Shown piece by piece: positions 25,220 to 34,486 of a stretch of DNA of 39,919 nt. Position numbers and translations under genes: made by a program. Each line of letters begins with the position of its first letter. Position 1 is the stretch's first letter. Origin of the DNA: Taibaiella sp. KBW10. Lineage in GTDB: Bacteria; Bacteroidota; Bacteroidia; Chitinophagales; Chitinophagaceae. The stretch is taken from assembly GCF_003852495.1 (NCBI RefSeq), contig NZ_QAJI01000001.1, positions 612,243 to 652,161 on the forward strand, given 5' to 3'. The notes below the pieces were generated by a model that worked only from the letters and a program-made list of their open reading frames with translations, was not told the origin of the DNA and searched no databases.

Positions 25220-26327
25220 ACAATTGCAAGATATGCAGGCAGCACTGCAGGCCAGAATAGACGCCGGCAACTACCGAGCACTCACGGCCCAACAAAAGGG
25301 TATTGATTTCTACTCGAACGATTATTTAGGACTCGCACAAAATCCCTTACTGCAATCTCACCTACTGAAAGCAGTACAAGCAAGGCCGGAAGTCCTTTCG
25401 GGGAGCACTGGTTCCCGTTTGATCAGCGGTAATCATCGGCTGGTCGCAGAAACGGAATCTTACATCGCTTCCCAACACGGCTACACATCGGCCTTGCTTT
25501 TTCCTTCAGGTTATACCGCCAATCTCGCACTTTGCAGCACATTGATGCACAGAGGAGACACCCTGATTGTAGATGAGTACATACACCGATCGGTGCATGA
25601 CGGCTGCCGCCTGAGCTATGCACATAAATTAAAATTCAAACACAATGACCTGACTAGTCTCGAAATGAGGTTGCAGAAAGCCATAGGCAATTGTTACGTT
25701 TTTATCGAGAGTTTATATTCTATGGATGGTGATTTTGCGCCGATACAAGCTATTGCAGCGTTAACCCGAAAATACGGAGCCGCCTTATTAGTTGATGAAG
25801 CGCATGCTTTTGGGGTACTGGGATCAGGACTGGTGGCACGTTATAATTTACAGGATTCGGTACTGGCTACTGTGGTAACCTACGGCAAAGCACTGGGTAC
25901 ACATGGTGCTGCCCTACTGTGCAATGATACACTCAAGCAATACCTGGTCAATTTTGCCAGCCCATTCATATACAGCACTGCCTGTGGCGCACTACAGGCC
26001 ATTAGTATTGAAGCAGGATACCGTTTTCTGAAAGATCACGAATCCTTAAGTACACAACTGCAGCAAAACATTGCGTTGTTCCGTTCCCAATACAGCAGCA
26101 CGCGCTCTGACCAAAACAGCCCGATACAAGTTGTATACCTTCCGGAGACCAGACGCCTGCAGGCTCTGCAACTGGCTTTGCAGGAGCAGCACCTGCTCAC
26201 CTATGCCGTATACAGCCCCACTGTCAAGGCAGGAACAGAACGCATACGCATTTGCTTGCACAGCTTCAATACCACAGCAGAAATCGGTGTACTCACACAG
26301 ATAATCAATCATTTTTCTCTTTCTTAA
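25212..26327 (+). CDS. bioF: 8-amino-7-oxononanoate synthase BioF
   Basis: PLP enzyme of the alpha-oxoamine synthase family that condenses pimeloyl-ACP or pimeloyl-CoA with L-alanine, the first committed ring-building step of biotin synthesis. The 371 residues include IDFYSNDYLGLA at 31-42, SGSTGSRLISGNH, DEYIHRSVHDGCRLS, DEAHAFGVLG at 195-204, and PLP lysine K226 in TYGKALGTHGAAL. The related enzymes KBL and serine palmitoyltransferase are possible by fold, but the neighbourhood settles it. The ATG overlaps the upstream ferritin-like gene by 8 nt; bioD begins 2 nt after the stop. Confidence 0.95.
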   Translation: MHKQLQDMQAALQARIDAGNYRALTAQQKGIDFYSNDYLGLAQNPLLQSHLLKAVQARPEVLSGSTGSRLISGNHRLVAETESYIASQHGYTSALLFPSGYTANLALCSTLMHRGDTLIVDEYIHRSVHDGCRLSYAHKLKFKHNDLTSLEMRLQKAIGNCYVFIESLYSMDGDFAPIQAIAALTRKYGAALLVDEAHAFGVLGSGLVARYNLQDSVLATVVTYGKALGTHGAALLCNDTLKQYLVNFASPFIYSTACGALQAISIEAGYRFLKDHESLSTQLQQNIALFRSQYSSTRSDQNSPIQVVYLPETRRLQALQLALQEQHLLTYAVYSPTVKAGTERIRICLHSFNTTAEIGVLTQIINHFSLS

Positions 26328-26329
26328 CT

Positions 26330-26935
26330 ATGCAGCAAAAACTTTTCCTCACCGGCATCGGTACGGATGTCGGCAAAACCATTTGTGCGGCTGTACTCAC
26401 CGCTTATTTCCAAGCCGAGTATTGGAAACCGGTACAAGCAGGCAGCCTCTCTTATACTGATAGCATGCGGGTACGGGAACTGACCGGCCACTATACTCAT
26501 CCGGAAGCATACCGGCTGCAACTGGCGGCCTCTCCTCATAACGCAGCAGCAAAAGAGCATATCCATATTAAACTCGATCATATCCAACTGCCCGATACAG
26601 ATCAGCAGCTGATCATAGAAGGCGCCGGAGGTCTCTTTGTGCCCTTATCTGATCAGGTATTTATGATCGACCTGATTGCACAATTTGCGATACCGGCCGC
26701 TTTGGTGGTACGAGACTACCTGGGTTGTATCAATCACAGCTTGCTTTCGATACAGGCCTTAAGGCAAAGAAAAATCCCCTTATCCTATTTAATTTTAAAT
26801 GGCACATTCGATCCGGATACCGAGAGGGTTATCTGTATGTATATCGGTCAGGAGACGCAAGTGATCCGTATTCCTGAGCTTGATGTGATCGACCGGGCCG
26901 CTATTCTTTCTATCAGTAAACAAACTTTAATTTAA
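26330..26935 (+). CDS. bioD: Dethiobiotin synthetase BioD
   Basis: A 201-residue ATP-dependent carboxylase that closes the ureido ring on 7,8-diaminopelargonic acid. The P-loop GIGTDVGKT at residues 9-17 opens the protein, followed by WKPVQAGS and the [12 protein letters not shown] block with the conserved Glu. The reading frame stays open upstream into bioF, but the ATG at 26330, two bases past the bioF stop, gives the family-typical start. bioB follows after 4 nt. Confidence 0.94.
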   Translation: MQQKLFLTGIGTDVGKTICAAVLTAYFQAEYWKPVQAGSLSYTDSMRVRELTGHYTHPEAYRLQLAASPHNAAAKEHIHIKLDHIQLPDTDQQLIIEGAGGLFVPLSDQVFMIDLIAQFAIPAALVVRDYLGCINHSLLSIQALRQRKIPLSYLILNGTFDPDTERVICMYIGQETQVIRIPELDVIDRAAILSISKQTLI

Positions 26936-26939
26936 TACA

Positions 26940-27932
26940 ATGAACACCTCAATCAGAAACGATTGGACCAAAGAAGAGGTCCAGGCAATTTACGACCAAC
27001 CCTTAATGGCATTGATCTACCAGGCGGCTACGGTGCATCGTCAATGGCATGAAGCATCTGAAGTACAGGTTTGCACGCTGCTTTCGGTAAAGACAGGCGG
27101 ATGCCCTGAAGATTGTTCCTATTGCGGACAGGCGGCCCGATACCATACTGACATCAAGGTACAGGCCTTATTACCGACAGAAACGGTGCTCGCCCATGCC
27201 CGAAAAGCAAAAGAAACGGGATCTTCCCGATTTTGCATGGCAGCGGCCTGGCGCGAAGTAAGGGATAACCGTGATTTTGACCGGGTCATTGAGATGGTAA
27301 AAGGTGTAAATGAACTAGGTCTGGAAGTATGTTGCACTTTAGGGATGCTTACGGAAGAGCAAGCCATCAGACTACAGGATGCCGGTTTATATGCCTATAA
27401 TCACAACCTGGATACCTCTGAGCAGTATTATGATGAGATTATTTCTACACGCACATTTGACAACCGCATCAACACGATCAATAATGTGCGCAAAGCGGGC
27501 ATTACCGTTTGCTCCGGAGGGATTATAGGATTGGGAGAAACGGACCGGGACCGCATTTCTATGTTGCTGACTTTAGCCACGATGCCCAAACACCCGGAAT
27601 CGGTGCCGGTCAATGCACTGGCCAGGATAAAAGGTACTCCTTTGGAGCACAATCCAAAAGTGGATATATGGGAAATGGTGCGCATGATTGCCACGGCAAG
27701 GATCATTATGCCGACTGCGGTGGTCAGGCTTAGTGCCGGACGCATTGAAATGACGGAGCCGGAACAGGCCTGGTGTTTTATGGCGGGGGCTAATTCTATC
27801 TTTACCGGAGAGCGGGAAACCCTTTTAGTGACCCCTAATCCCGGTGTTTCAGAAGATATGGCGATGTTCCAAACTTTAGGATTAAAGCCTATGGCAAAAC
27901 GTGAAAAAGTAAAGACATGCCCCACAACTTAA
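26940..27932 (+). CDS. bioB: Biotin synthase BioB
   Basis: Radical SAM enzyme that inserts sulfur into dethiobiotin. The 330 residues carry the radical SAM cluster motif C55-PED-C59-SY-C62 with the following GQAARYHTD, then [32 protein letters not shown] (ligands of the auxiliary [2Fe-2S] cluster are among these Cys), the conserved Arg in [11 protein letters not shown], and GANSIFTGE. Its stop overlaps bioA by 16 nt. The diiron protein at the head of the operon is an interesting companion for this iron-sulfur enzyme. Confidence 0.97.
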   Translation: MNTSIRNDWTKEEVQAIYDQPLMALIYQAATVHRQWHEASEVQVCTLLSVKTGGCPEDCSYCGQAARYHTDIKVQALLPTETVLAHARKAKETGSSRFCMAAAWREVRDNRDFDRVIEMVKGVNELGLEVCCTLGMLTEEQAIRLQDAGLYAYNHNLDTSEQYYDEIISTRTFDNRINTINNVRKAGITVCSGGIIGLGETDRDRISMLLTLATMPKHPESVPVNALARIKGTPLEHNPKVDIWEMVRMIATARIIMPTAVVRLSAGRIEMTEPEQAWCFMAGANSIFTGERETLLVTPNPGVSEDMAMFQTLGLKPMAKREKVKTCPTT

Positions 27933-29188
27933 GCAGCAGAGATGCCGCAGTAAACTGGCATCCTTATACCCAAATGCAAACAGCCGCCGATGCGATTGCC
28001 ATCGTTCGGGGATCGGGTGTGTATTTGTACGATGAACCGGGCAATCGCTATCTGGATGCGATTGCCTCCTGGTGGGTAACCCTTCATGGCCATGCCCATC
28101 CTTATATCGCTCAGAAAGTTTCGGAACAGTTGTACCAACTGGAACAGGTAATCTTTGCAGGCTTTACCCATGAGCCCGCAGTGCTGTTGTCGGAACGACT
28201 GCTGGCACTCCTGCCCTCAGCACAGCAAAAAGTATTTTATTCCGATAATGGCTCTACGGCGGTGGAGGTAGCACTTAAAATGTGTATCCAATATCGCTAT
28301 AACCAGGGCAAACCCAAAACAAAGATCCTGGCTTTTAAAAATGCCTACCACGGAGATACCTTTGGCGCAATGTCGGTCAGTAGCAGGGGTATATGGACAG
28401 AACCTTTTGGCAATATGCTTTTTGAAGTACAATTTATCGATCCACCCACCATCGACAACCTGGAAGCGCTTAAATCCTGTATAGATACCTATACTGATGA
28501 ACTGGCCTGTTTTATCTATGAGCCGCTGATACAAGGCGCCGCAGGTATGCTGATGCATGAGGCACCCGCCTTGAGTGCGCTGATGCAACATTGCCGGTCA
28601 AGAGGTATATTAATGATACAGGATGAGGTATTTGTAGGCTTTGGCAGAACCGGAAAACTCTTCGCGGCCAATCACCTATCGGAACAGCCCGATATTATGT
28701 GTTTTTCCAAAGGCCTCACGGGGGGAACCATGCCTATGGGCATCACGACTTGTTCTGCTCCGATTTTCGAAGCATTTTTATCAGACGATCAATACAAGAC
28801 CCTGTTTCACGGGCATTCTTTTACGGCCAATCCGCTGGCCTGTACTGCTGCACTGGCAAGCCTGGATTTACTCTTACAGGAAAGCACGCAAAATAGCATT
28901 CAGGAGCTCTCTGCAGCACATTGCAGGTTCGCCCGTTCTATAACCACACATCCCAAAGTAAAAGCGATACGCCATACGGGAACAATTCTGGCGATCGAAT
29001 GGCATACCACTCAGGACACTTCGTACTTTAACCATATCGGCACTCATTTATATCAATATTTCTTACAAAGAGGCATTCTCATACGTCCTCTGGGTAATAT
29101 TATATACCTGGTGCCTCCCTACTGTATGACGCAAGAAGAGTTACAGTATATTTACCAGGTTATTCTCGAAGCATTGGAAGAAGTGTAA
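27917..29188 (+). CDS. bioA: Adenosylmethionine-8-amino-7-oxononanoate aminotransferase BioA
   Basis: PLP aminotransferase that converts 8-amino-7-oxononanoate to 7,8-diaminopelargonate using S-adenosylmethionine as amino donor. The 423 residues show WHPYTQM at 14-20 (substrate pocket), [27 protein letters not shown] at 109-122, [13 protein letters not shown], the PLP-binding Asp236 in [12 protein letters not shown], and PLP lysine K265 in [13 protein letters not shown]. It is the last gene of the operon. No clear terminator follows, but a new promoter lies 70 nt downstream. Confidence 0.96.
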   Translation: MPHNLSSRDAAVNWHPYTQMQTAADAIAIVRGSGVYLYDEPGNRYLDAIASWWVTLHGHAHPYIAQKVSEQLYQLEQVIFAGFTHEPAVLLSERLLALLPSAQQKVFYSDNGSTAVEVALKMCIQYRYNQGKPKTKILAFKNAYHGDTFGAMSVSSRGIWTEPFGNMLFEVQFIDPPTIDNLEALKSCIDTYTDELACFIYEPLIQGAAGMLMHEAPALSALMQHCRSRGILMIQDEVFVGFGRTGKLFAANHLSEQPDIMCFSKGLTGGTMPMGITTCSAPIFEAFLSDDQYKTLFHGHSFTANPLACTAALASLDLLLQESTQNSIQELSAAHCRFARSITTHPKVKAIRHTGTILAIEWHTTQDTSYFNHIGTHLYQYFLQRGILIRPLGNIIYLVPPYCMTQEELQYIYQVILEALEEV

Positions 29189-29256
29189 GGAGCCCGGCCG
29201 ATTTTATGCAAATATATGCTCCCTTAATCTTTACAAATTCCTTACAAAAGGGATCA

Positions 29257-29264
29257 TATCTTTG
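29257..29264 (+). promoter_or_regulatory. Promoter -7 box of the ChaN-like gene
   Basis: TATCTTTG, an exact TAnnTTTG match, 22 nt before the ATG at 29287. It excludes the longer in-frame start at 29206. Confidence 0.65.
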
Positions 29265-29286
29265 CGGGCAAAATCAATCCCGACAT

Positions 29287-30135
29287 ATGCGCTTCTTTAT
29301 CCATACTTTATGCCTTTTATGTGGTCTTTTCCTGACTTGCATGCTTTCTGCACAGACGCCGGAAGGACATTATAAAATATATGATACCCGCAACGGGCAG
29401 GAGCTCGATTACGCCACTATGATTCAGGAACTTTCTGTTGCTGATGCGGTATTTTTTGGAGAGGAGCATAACGATAGTATCGGGCACTTACTGGAAGGTG
29501 CTGTTTTAAAGAGCCTGTATGCGCTGCATAAGGATCAATTATCCCTGTCTATGGAAATGTTCGAAACAGATGTACAGGGCATTATGAATGAATACCTTGC
29601 AGGATGGATTAGCGAAAAGAATTTTAAAAAGGAAAGCCGCTCCTGGAATAATTACCCGGACTATCAGCCTTTGGTAAATTTTGCCAAGGAAAAAGGTATC
29701 GCGGTCATTTGTGCCAATGCCCCGGCACGGTATACGAATATGGTGACGAGAGGAACCTTAAAGGCGCTGGACCAATTACCCAAAGCAACCCGGAAGGCAT
29801 ATTTACCTCCCTTCCCTATTGACACCCTCAGTGGTGCGTATTATGACAAATTCCTGGAAACAATGGGTGGCCATACCATGCCGAATATGCATATCTACCA
29901 ATCACAAAACCTTTGGGATGCCACTATGGCCCACAATATACTGAAGGCAATGAAGCATAAAAAGGTATTTCATTTGAACGGCCGTTTTCACAGCGATAGT
30001 TATTTAGGTACGGCTTACCGGGTATTACAGCAAAAGAAAGGCAAGGTCAAAACCATTTCCTGTTTTTCCGAAACGGTTTATAAAGCGTCTGAACACAAAG
30101 GACTGGCTGATTTTGTAATTCTTACACAGCCTTAA
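29287..30135 (+). CDS. ChaN family (haem-binding/Tiki-fold) exported protein
   Basis: A 282-residue protein with a signal peptide ending in LSAQ (Cys18 does not fit a good lipobox) and a ChaN/PF04187-type domain. The family opening VFFGEEHNDSIGHLLE lies at about 56-71, followed by LSMEMFETDVQGIMNEYLAG, YPDYQPLVNFAKEKGIAVICANAPARY, a WDATMAHNIL helix and VFHLNGRFHSD near the end. Campylobacter ChaN binds haem and is linked to iron uptake; related EreA/Tiki folds act on other substrates. It is convergent with the DUF692/MNIO gene, the two stops being 12 nt apart, with no terminator between them. Confidence 0.85.
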   Translation: MRFFIHTLCLLCGLFLTCMLSAQTPEGHYKIYDTRNGQELDYATMIQELSVADAVFFGEEHNDSIGHLLEGAVLKSLYALHKDQLSLSMEMFETDVQGIMNEYLAGWISEKNFKKESRSWNNYPDYQPLVNFAKEKGIAVICANAPARYTNMVTRGTLKALDQLPKATRKAYLPPFPIDTLSGAYYDKFLETMGGHTMPNMHIYQSQNLWDATMAHNILKAMKHKKVFHLNGRFHSDSYLGTAYRVLQQKKGKVKTISCFSETVYKASEHKGLADFVILTQP

Positions 30136-30147
30136 TCAAACATCCTT

Positions 30148-31278
30148 CTATTTCCATTTTTGAGCAATACGCAGCGCAGCATCGATCATTTCCGGCTGCC
30201 AGTGTTCTATATCCCAGCTGCTTTGGCGCAGGGCTGTTTGTTGCATCTGATGCAAGGCATCTTCATGATCCTTTGCATGCTCCAGGATAAAAGACAGGAT
30301 TTGCTGCTCGGCATAAAGATATTCATCCTCTACAACCCTTGTGGTATCTAATGATCCGGAGGGCATAAAGGTATTGTGGGGTTGGTATACATGGCCTTCG
30401 TTGTACTGCATCACCAGGTATTCCATTTGCAGGAAATCGCGGTAAAACTGTAATCTGTCTGCTTCTGTTTGCAGGCCTATTCCCAGCTGCTCCATCACTA
30501 CATATTTCAGGTTGGGACATAAAGGCAGGGCCTTTTGCAAAAGTTCGAAAACCATTTGAGGTACGGCACCATCGTGGGTATCTCTCCGTATTTGCTTCTG
30601 CTCATTCACAATAGACTGTTGCCAACTGCCCCCGGAAATATGAATTTCCCGTACCCGGTCTAAGGGATATAAGGCAATCAGGGTATCAAACGGGATGTTG
30701 AAATTATGCAGCTGACAATAAAAATTGTGGAGATCCAGGATAATAAATCCATTCAACGGTTCGATCAGCTCATTTAAAAAATCGCCATGCTTTTTCACTT
30801 CTTCCAGTGAATAGGAAAACGCCAGGTTTTCCAAACCCACCGGGCATTGGCAAGCCTGTTGTATTCTGGAGAGGCGGTCTCTTCCAATCGCAACCGTACT
30901 TTTGGAATAGGGAATACTCATGGGTGCACCCTTATGAAAATCCGCTCCGGTCATAAAGCCAAAGTGCTCTGTAATATGATCGAAGGTGTATTGTTTGGAG
31001 ACGGTTTCCAGGTGTTGCAACCAGGTTTTCTGCTCGGGCAGCAGGCGTCCGGAAAATAAGGAGAAAAACACCCCGTGGCCAATTAACCTGTTGGCCTGGC
31101 TGTAGGTCTCTAATAATTCCTGAAACCATTCGGGCAGAATATGGTTTCTTTTAAACAGGGTATCAAAGGACCACTCTATAGCGGCTACTCTGCCCTCTTC
31201 TAATAAAGGTAAAGATGCCGACAATATATCGGCATCTAAATTGCAAGCAACTGTGGGTAAAATCTTTGGGGTATCCAT
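30148..31278 (-). CDS. DUF692 / MNIO multinuclear non-heme iron oxidative enzyme
   Basis: A 376-residue TIM-barrel enzyme of the DUF692 family, whose studied members (MbnB, TglH, ChrH) use two or three iron ions to modify cysteines or other residues of ribosomal peptides. The metal-ligand pattern is complete: H68 (IGHGVFF), D100-H101 with E104-H105 (FDHITEHFGF), E150-N151 (GLENLAF), D182 and H184-N185 (LDLHNFY), E211 and H213 (EIHISGG), D233/H235/D236 (RDTHDG), and E263 (VMEQ). Residues beyond ~290 form a helical extension not needed for the barrel. The start at 31278 lies 8 nt after the stop of a 57-residue peptide gene; the upstream in-frame ATG (31302) would overlap it. No separate partner gene is adjacent. 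Likely substrates are the two CxxCGxG peptides. Confidence 0.9.
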   Translation of the reverse strand: MDTPKILPTVACNLDADILSASLPLLEEGRVAAIEWSFDTLFKRNHILPEWFQELLETYSQANRLIGHGVFFSLFSGRLLPEQKTWLQHLETVSKQYTFDHITEHFGFMTGADFHKGAPMSIPYSKSTVAIGRDRLSRIQQACQCPVGLENLAFSYSLEEVKKHGDFLNELIEPLNGFIILDLHNFYCQLHNFNIPFDTLIALYPLDRVREIHISGGSWQQSIVNEQKQIRRDTHDGAVPQMVFELLQKALPLCPNLKYVVMEQLGIGLQTEADRLQFYRDFLQMEYLVMQYNEGHVYQPHNTFMPSGSLDTTRVVEDEYLYAEQQILSFILEHAKDHEDALHQMQQTALRQSSWDIEHWQPEMIDAALRIAQKWK

Positions 31279-31286
31279 ATGTTTCT

Positions 31287-31460
31287 TTAGCCCATTCCGC
31301 AAGCGGGACAGTCAAGGACCGGGTCGTGGTTTACCGGCTGTCCATTCTCCGCGTTAGGGGCTTTTTGTGGTTTAATCTCTTTTTTGTTACAGGAAGTTGT
31401 ACTTACCTGGATGGCAATGCCGACAACGATGGCGCCGATTAATTTTTTAGAAATTTTCAT
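31287..31460 (-). CDS. Putative RiPP precursor peptide 1 (C-terminal CPACGMG)
   Basis: A 57-residue gene directly upstream (8 nt) of the MNIO enzyme. The N-terminus is a lipoprotein-like signal: KK, a hydrophobic run (LIGAIVVGIAI) and a lipobox-like STTSC with Cys24. A short polar linker (residues 25-49) follows, then the last eight residues D-C-P-A-C-G-M-G with Cys51 and Cys54. Substrates of characterised MNIO enzymes are short peptides with Cys-rich cores encoded next to the enzyme, and I recall a similar C-terminal CxxCGxG in the Chryseobacterium precursor ChrA (from memory). The second peptide gene at 32286-32510 is a paralog. It probably shares a transcript with the lipoprotein gene 56 nt upstream. 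The precursor role is inferred. Confidence 0.8.
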   Translation of the reverse strand: MKISKKLIGAIVVGIAIQVSTTSCNKKEIKPQKAPNAENGQPVNHDPVLDCPACGMG

Positions 31461-31516
31461 GATGATAAATGTTTATATGTGATGAGAAACTTGGGTGATG
31501 GATTGGGTTTATACAC

Positions 31517-31921
31517 TTACATTCTTTTCAGCTTGTATATATCTATGGTATTCATGTTTTGCTGTTTGGATAGCACAATAGTATCTCCGTAACTTGTCAT
31601 TTCATAAGTTCCTTCCAGGATCAGCGACCAGTCAAAATCGGGTGCCCAGGTGCACGTATTCACAAAAGAAATTGTGCTACTGGTCATCATATAGGTGCCT
31701 TCACATAATGCCGGATATTTATTTATCGTTGAGCTACCGTGCCAATTACCGGCAGAGAAGTTCAGTGTTATTGCTGACCCCGCACTAGACGTAAGGTTCT
31801 GTCTTTGAAAAGTACCGGAATAGGTACCTTCTGAAAAATGTGGCATATTTCCGCCCATATCTGCTTTACTACAAGCAAAAAAAGTACAACACAATAATAG
31901 AAAGCCAACAATTTTATTCAT
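31517..31921 (-). CDS. Small lipoprotein, probably in the MNIO operon
   Basis: A 134-residue protein with a lipoprotein signal (FLLLCCTFFACSK, Cys17 the likely lipidated residue) and a beta-rich mature part of repeated Gly-Thr-Tyr strands (EGTYSGTFQ, CEGTYMMTSSTISF, LEGTYEMTSYGDTIVLSKQ) that resembles a small lipocalin-like or avidin-like barrel. Two cysteines in the mature part (ALCEG, VNTCTW) could form a disulfide. No named family is recognised. It lies 56 nt upstream of precursor peptide 1 on the same strand with no terminator between, so it may be cotranscribed with the peptide and the MNIO enzyme. Confidence 0.7.
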   Translation of the reverse strand: MNKIVGFLLLCCTFFACSKADMGGNMPHFSEGTYSGTFQRQNLTSSAGSAITLNFSAGNWHGSSTINKYPALCEGTYMMTSSTISFVNTCTWAPDFDWSLILEGTYEMTSYGDTIVLSKQQNMNTIDIYKLKRM

Positions 31922-32285
31922 GATTAAACACTTTTACGCAACGGGAGCATATCTGTTACTACTAAATTGCCCCTGATATTATATTAGACGTAAACTACAT
32001 TATTTTCCTTAGGCCGTTTATAAAAAAATATCATTCCCCATCTAATGCCAACAATTTATTCTATTCTGTTTTGATCCTTTTACGGGGCAACAAGTGTCTC
32101 AAAAATGTCCGTTTTTACCAGGAAGCTTGCTACACAACAATTTTGCGGCCTTGTATACTCCCTTGATTTCCGAGCCCTTAAGTGATGTAAACCGTACCGT
32201 AATGCCCCTATAAATGGTTATTGCGTTGATAAAAATAACAACCGGGCACAATCAGTCATCTTTGCGGCCGGATAATTGCTAAAAT
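31922..32285 (-). other. Non-coding stretch between precursor peptide 2 and the lipoprotein
   Basis: About 364 bp with no open frame longer than a dozen or so codons that looks real on either strand, and no strong hairpin or exact -7 box. It separates the two precursor-like genes and may hold the promoter of the lipoprotein-peptide-MNIO operon. Confidence 0.45.
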
Positions 32286-32510
32286 TTATCCTCGTCCGCA
32301 GGTAATACAGGGTTCTCTCAATACAGGTGCCGTTTCCGCAGTATCGATCAATACCATTGGCGGAGCCATAAAGCTATCTTGCCTTATGGTATCTATTCGG
32401 TTTATATTTCTTTTTTGAGGAATTGCAGTAGCCTCTTTACAAGCGGTGGCCGTAAGCCCACAGGTAATACCTAAAGCAATTGATTGGAGTAAAGCGGTAT
32501 TTATTTTCAT
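32286..32510 (-). CDS. Putative RiPP precursor peptide 2 (C-terminal CITCGRG)
   Basis: A 74-residue peptide gene paralogous to the one next to the MNIO enzyme. Residues 1-33 align without gaps to peptide 1 with about 12 identities, including MKI at 1-3, G14-I15, Cys24 of the lipobox-like site and PQK at 31-33. The C-terminus is E-P-C-I-T-C-G-R-G with Cys68 and Cys71, matching CxxCGxG. The middle (34-66) is longer and includes a Met/Pro stretch (DSFMAPPMVLID). The ATG at 32510 is chosen because the next upstream start (32555) lies in the probable promoter. It is separate from the MNIO operon but probably modified by the same enzyme. Confidence 0.75.
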   Translation of the reverse strand: MKINTALLQSIALGITCGLTATACKEATAIPQKRNINRIDTIRQDSFMAPPMVLIDTAETAPVLREPCITCGRG

Positions 32511-32554
32511 AACAAAACTGTTTCTATAAGGATGCCGGGGCACCACATATTCCA

Positions 32555-32562
32555 CAAATATC
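32555..32562 (-). promoter_or_regulatory. Candidate promoter -7 box of precursor peptide 2
   Basis: Minus-strand GATATTTG, matching TAnnTTTG at seven of eight defined or free positions. It lies about 45 nt upstream of the ATG at 32510 and just downstream of the atpDC terminator, so peptide 2 is likely an independent transcript. Confidence 0.4.
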
Positions 32563-32577
32563 CGGCAGGTTAAGCAT

Positions 32578-32614
32578 AAAAAAAGGAAACCCTGATGAGG
32601 GTTTCCTTTTTTTT
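32578..32614 (-). terminator. Terminator of the atpD-atpC operon
   Basis: A 13-bp or longer inverted repeat (32581-32593 with 32598-32610), 4-nt loop, flanked by long A and T runs, so it works in either direction. It lies 25 nt past the atpC stop. Confidence 0.9.
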
Positions 32615-32639
32615 ATGTGCTTATGAAGTAATCAGTTGC

Positions 32640-32891
32640 TTATGCAGTAACAGCGCCTTCCAATAAAACGGTTGCTTTATTGTTCAGTACTTCTACAAAG
32701 CCACCGGTAATCATAAATAATTCTGTATTGGTCTTATCTTTCAAAATTTTCATTTTACCTTCTCCCAATGCCGCTACCATAGCCGCATGGTTTTCCAGAA
32801 TTTCAAAAGAACCTTCTACACCAGGAAGTTGTACACCGTACACTTCTCCACTATATATTTTTTGCTCTGGTGTTAATATATCTAATTGCAT
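32640..32891 (-). CDS. atpC: ATP synthase F1 epsilon subunit (short form)
   Basis: An 83-residue epsilon subunit of F1Fo ATP synthase, part of the central rotor stalk. It has the N-terminal beta-sandwich only (MQLDILTPEQKIYSGEV, LPGVEGSFEILENHAAMVAAL, FVEVLNNKATVL) and lacks the C-terminal helical hairpin that latches the enzyme in E. coli, which is usual for Bacteroidota. It sits 36 nt downstream of atpD on the same strand and ends before a strong terminator. Confidence 0.95.
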   Translation of the reverse strand: MQLDILTPEQKIYSGEVYGVQLPGVEGSFEILENHAAMVAALGEGKMKILKDKTNTELFMITGGFVEVLNNKATVLLEGAVTA

Positions 32892-32927
32892 AGCGCAGAT
32901 TGAAGATTAAACGTTAAGAAATAAAGA

Positions 32928-34442
<1,515 letters not shown>

Positions 34443-34478
34443 TTATTTATTATGAATTGTAATCGTTCAATTTGGGTG

Positions 34479-34486
34479 CAAAAGTA
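34479..34486 (-). promoter_or_regulatory. Promoter -7 box of atpDC
   Basis: Minus-strand TACTTTTG, an exact TAnnTTTG match, about 45 nt upstream of the atpD ATG. Confidence 0.6.

Noticed and set aside
29206-29286. Longer ChaN-like start at 29206
   Set aside because: The extension precedes the promoter -7 box and lacks signal-peptide character; the ATG at 29287 gives a clean signal peptide.
31279-31302. Longer start for the MNIO enzyme overlapping peptide 1
   Set aside because: It would add eight residues that overlap the conserved end of the peptide; the ATG at 31278 gives a normal spacing and start.
32257-32264. CATCTTTG on the plus strand resembling a -7 box
   Set aside because: The first base differs from consensus, the nearest TTG is 28 nt upstream, and there is no plus-strand gene downstream; the next gene is on the minus strand.
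32511-32555. Longer start for precursor peptide 2 at 32555
   Set aside because: It overlaps the probable promoter and breaks the gapless leader alignment with peptide 1.
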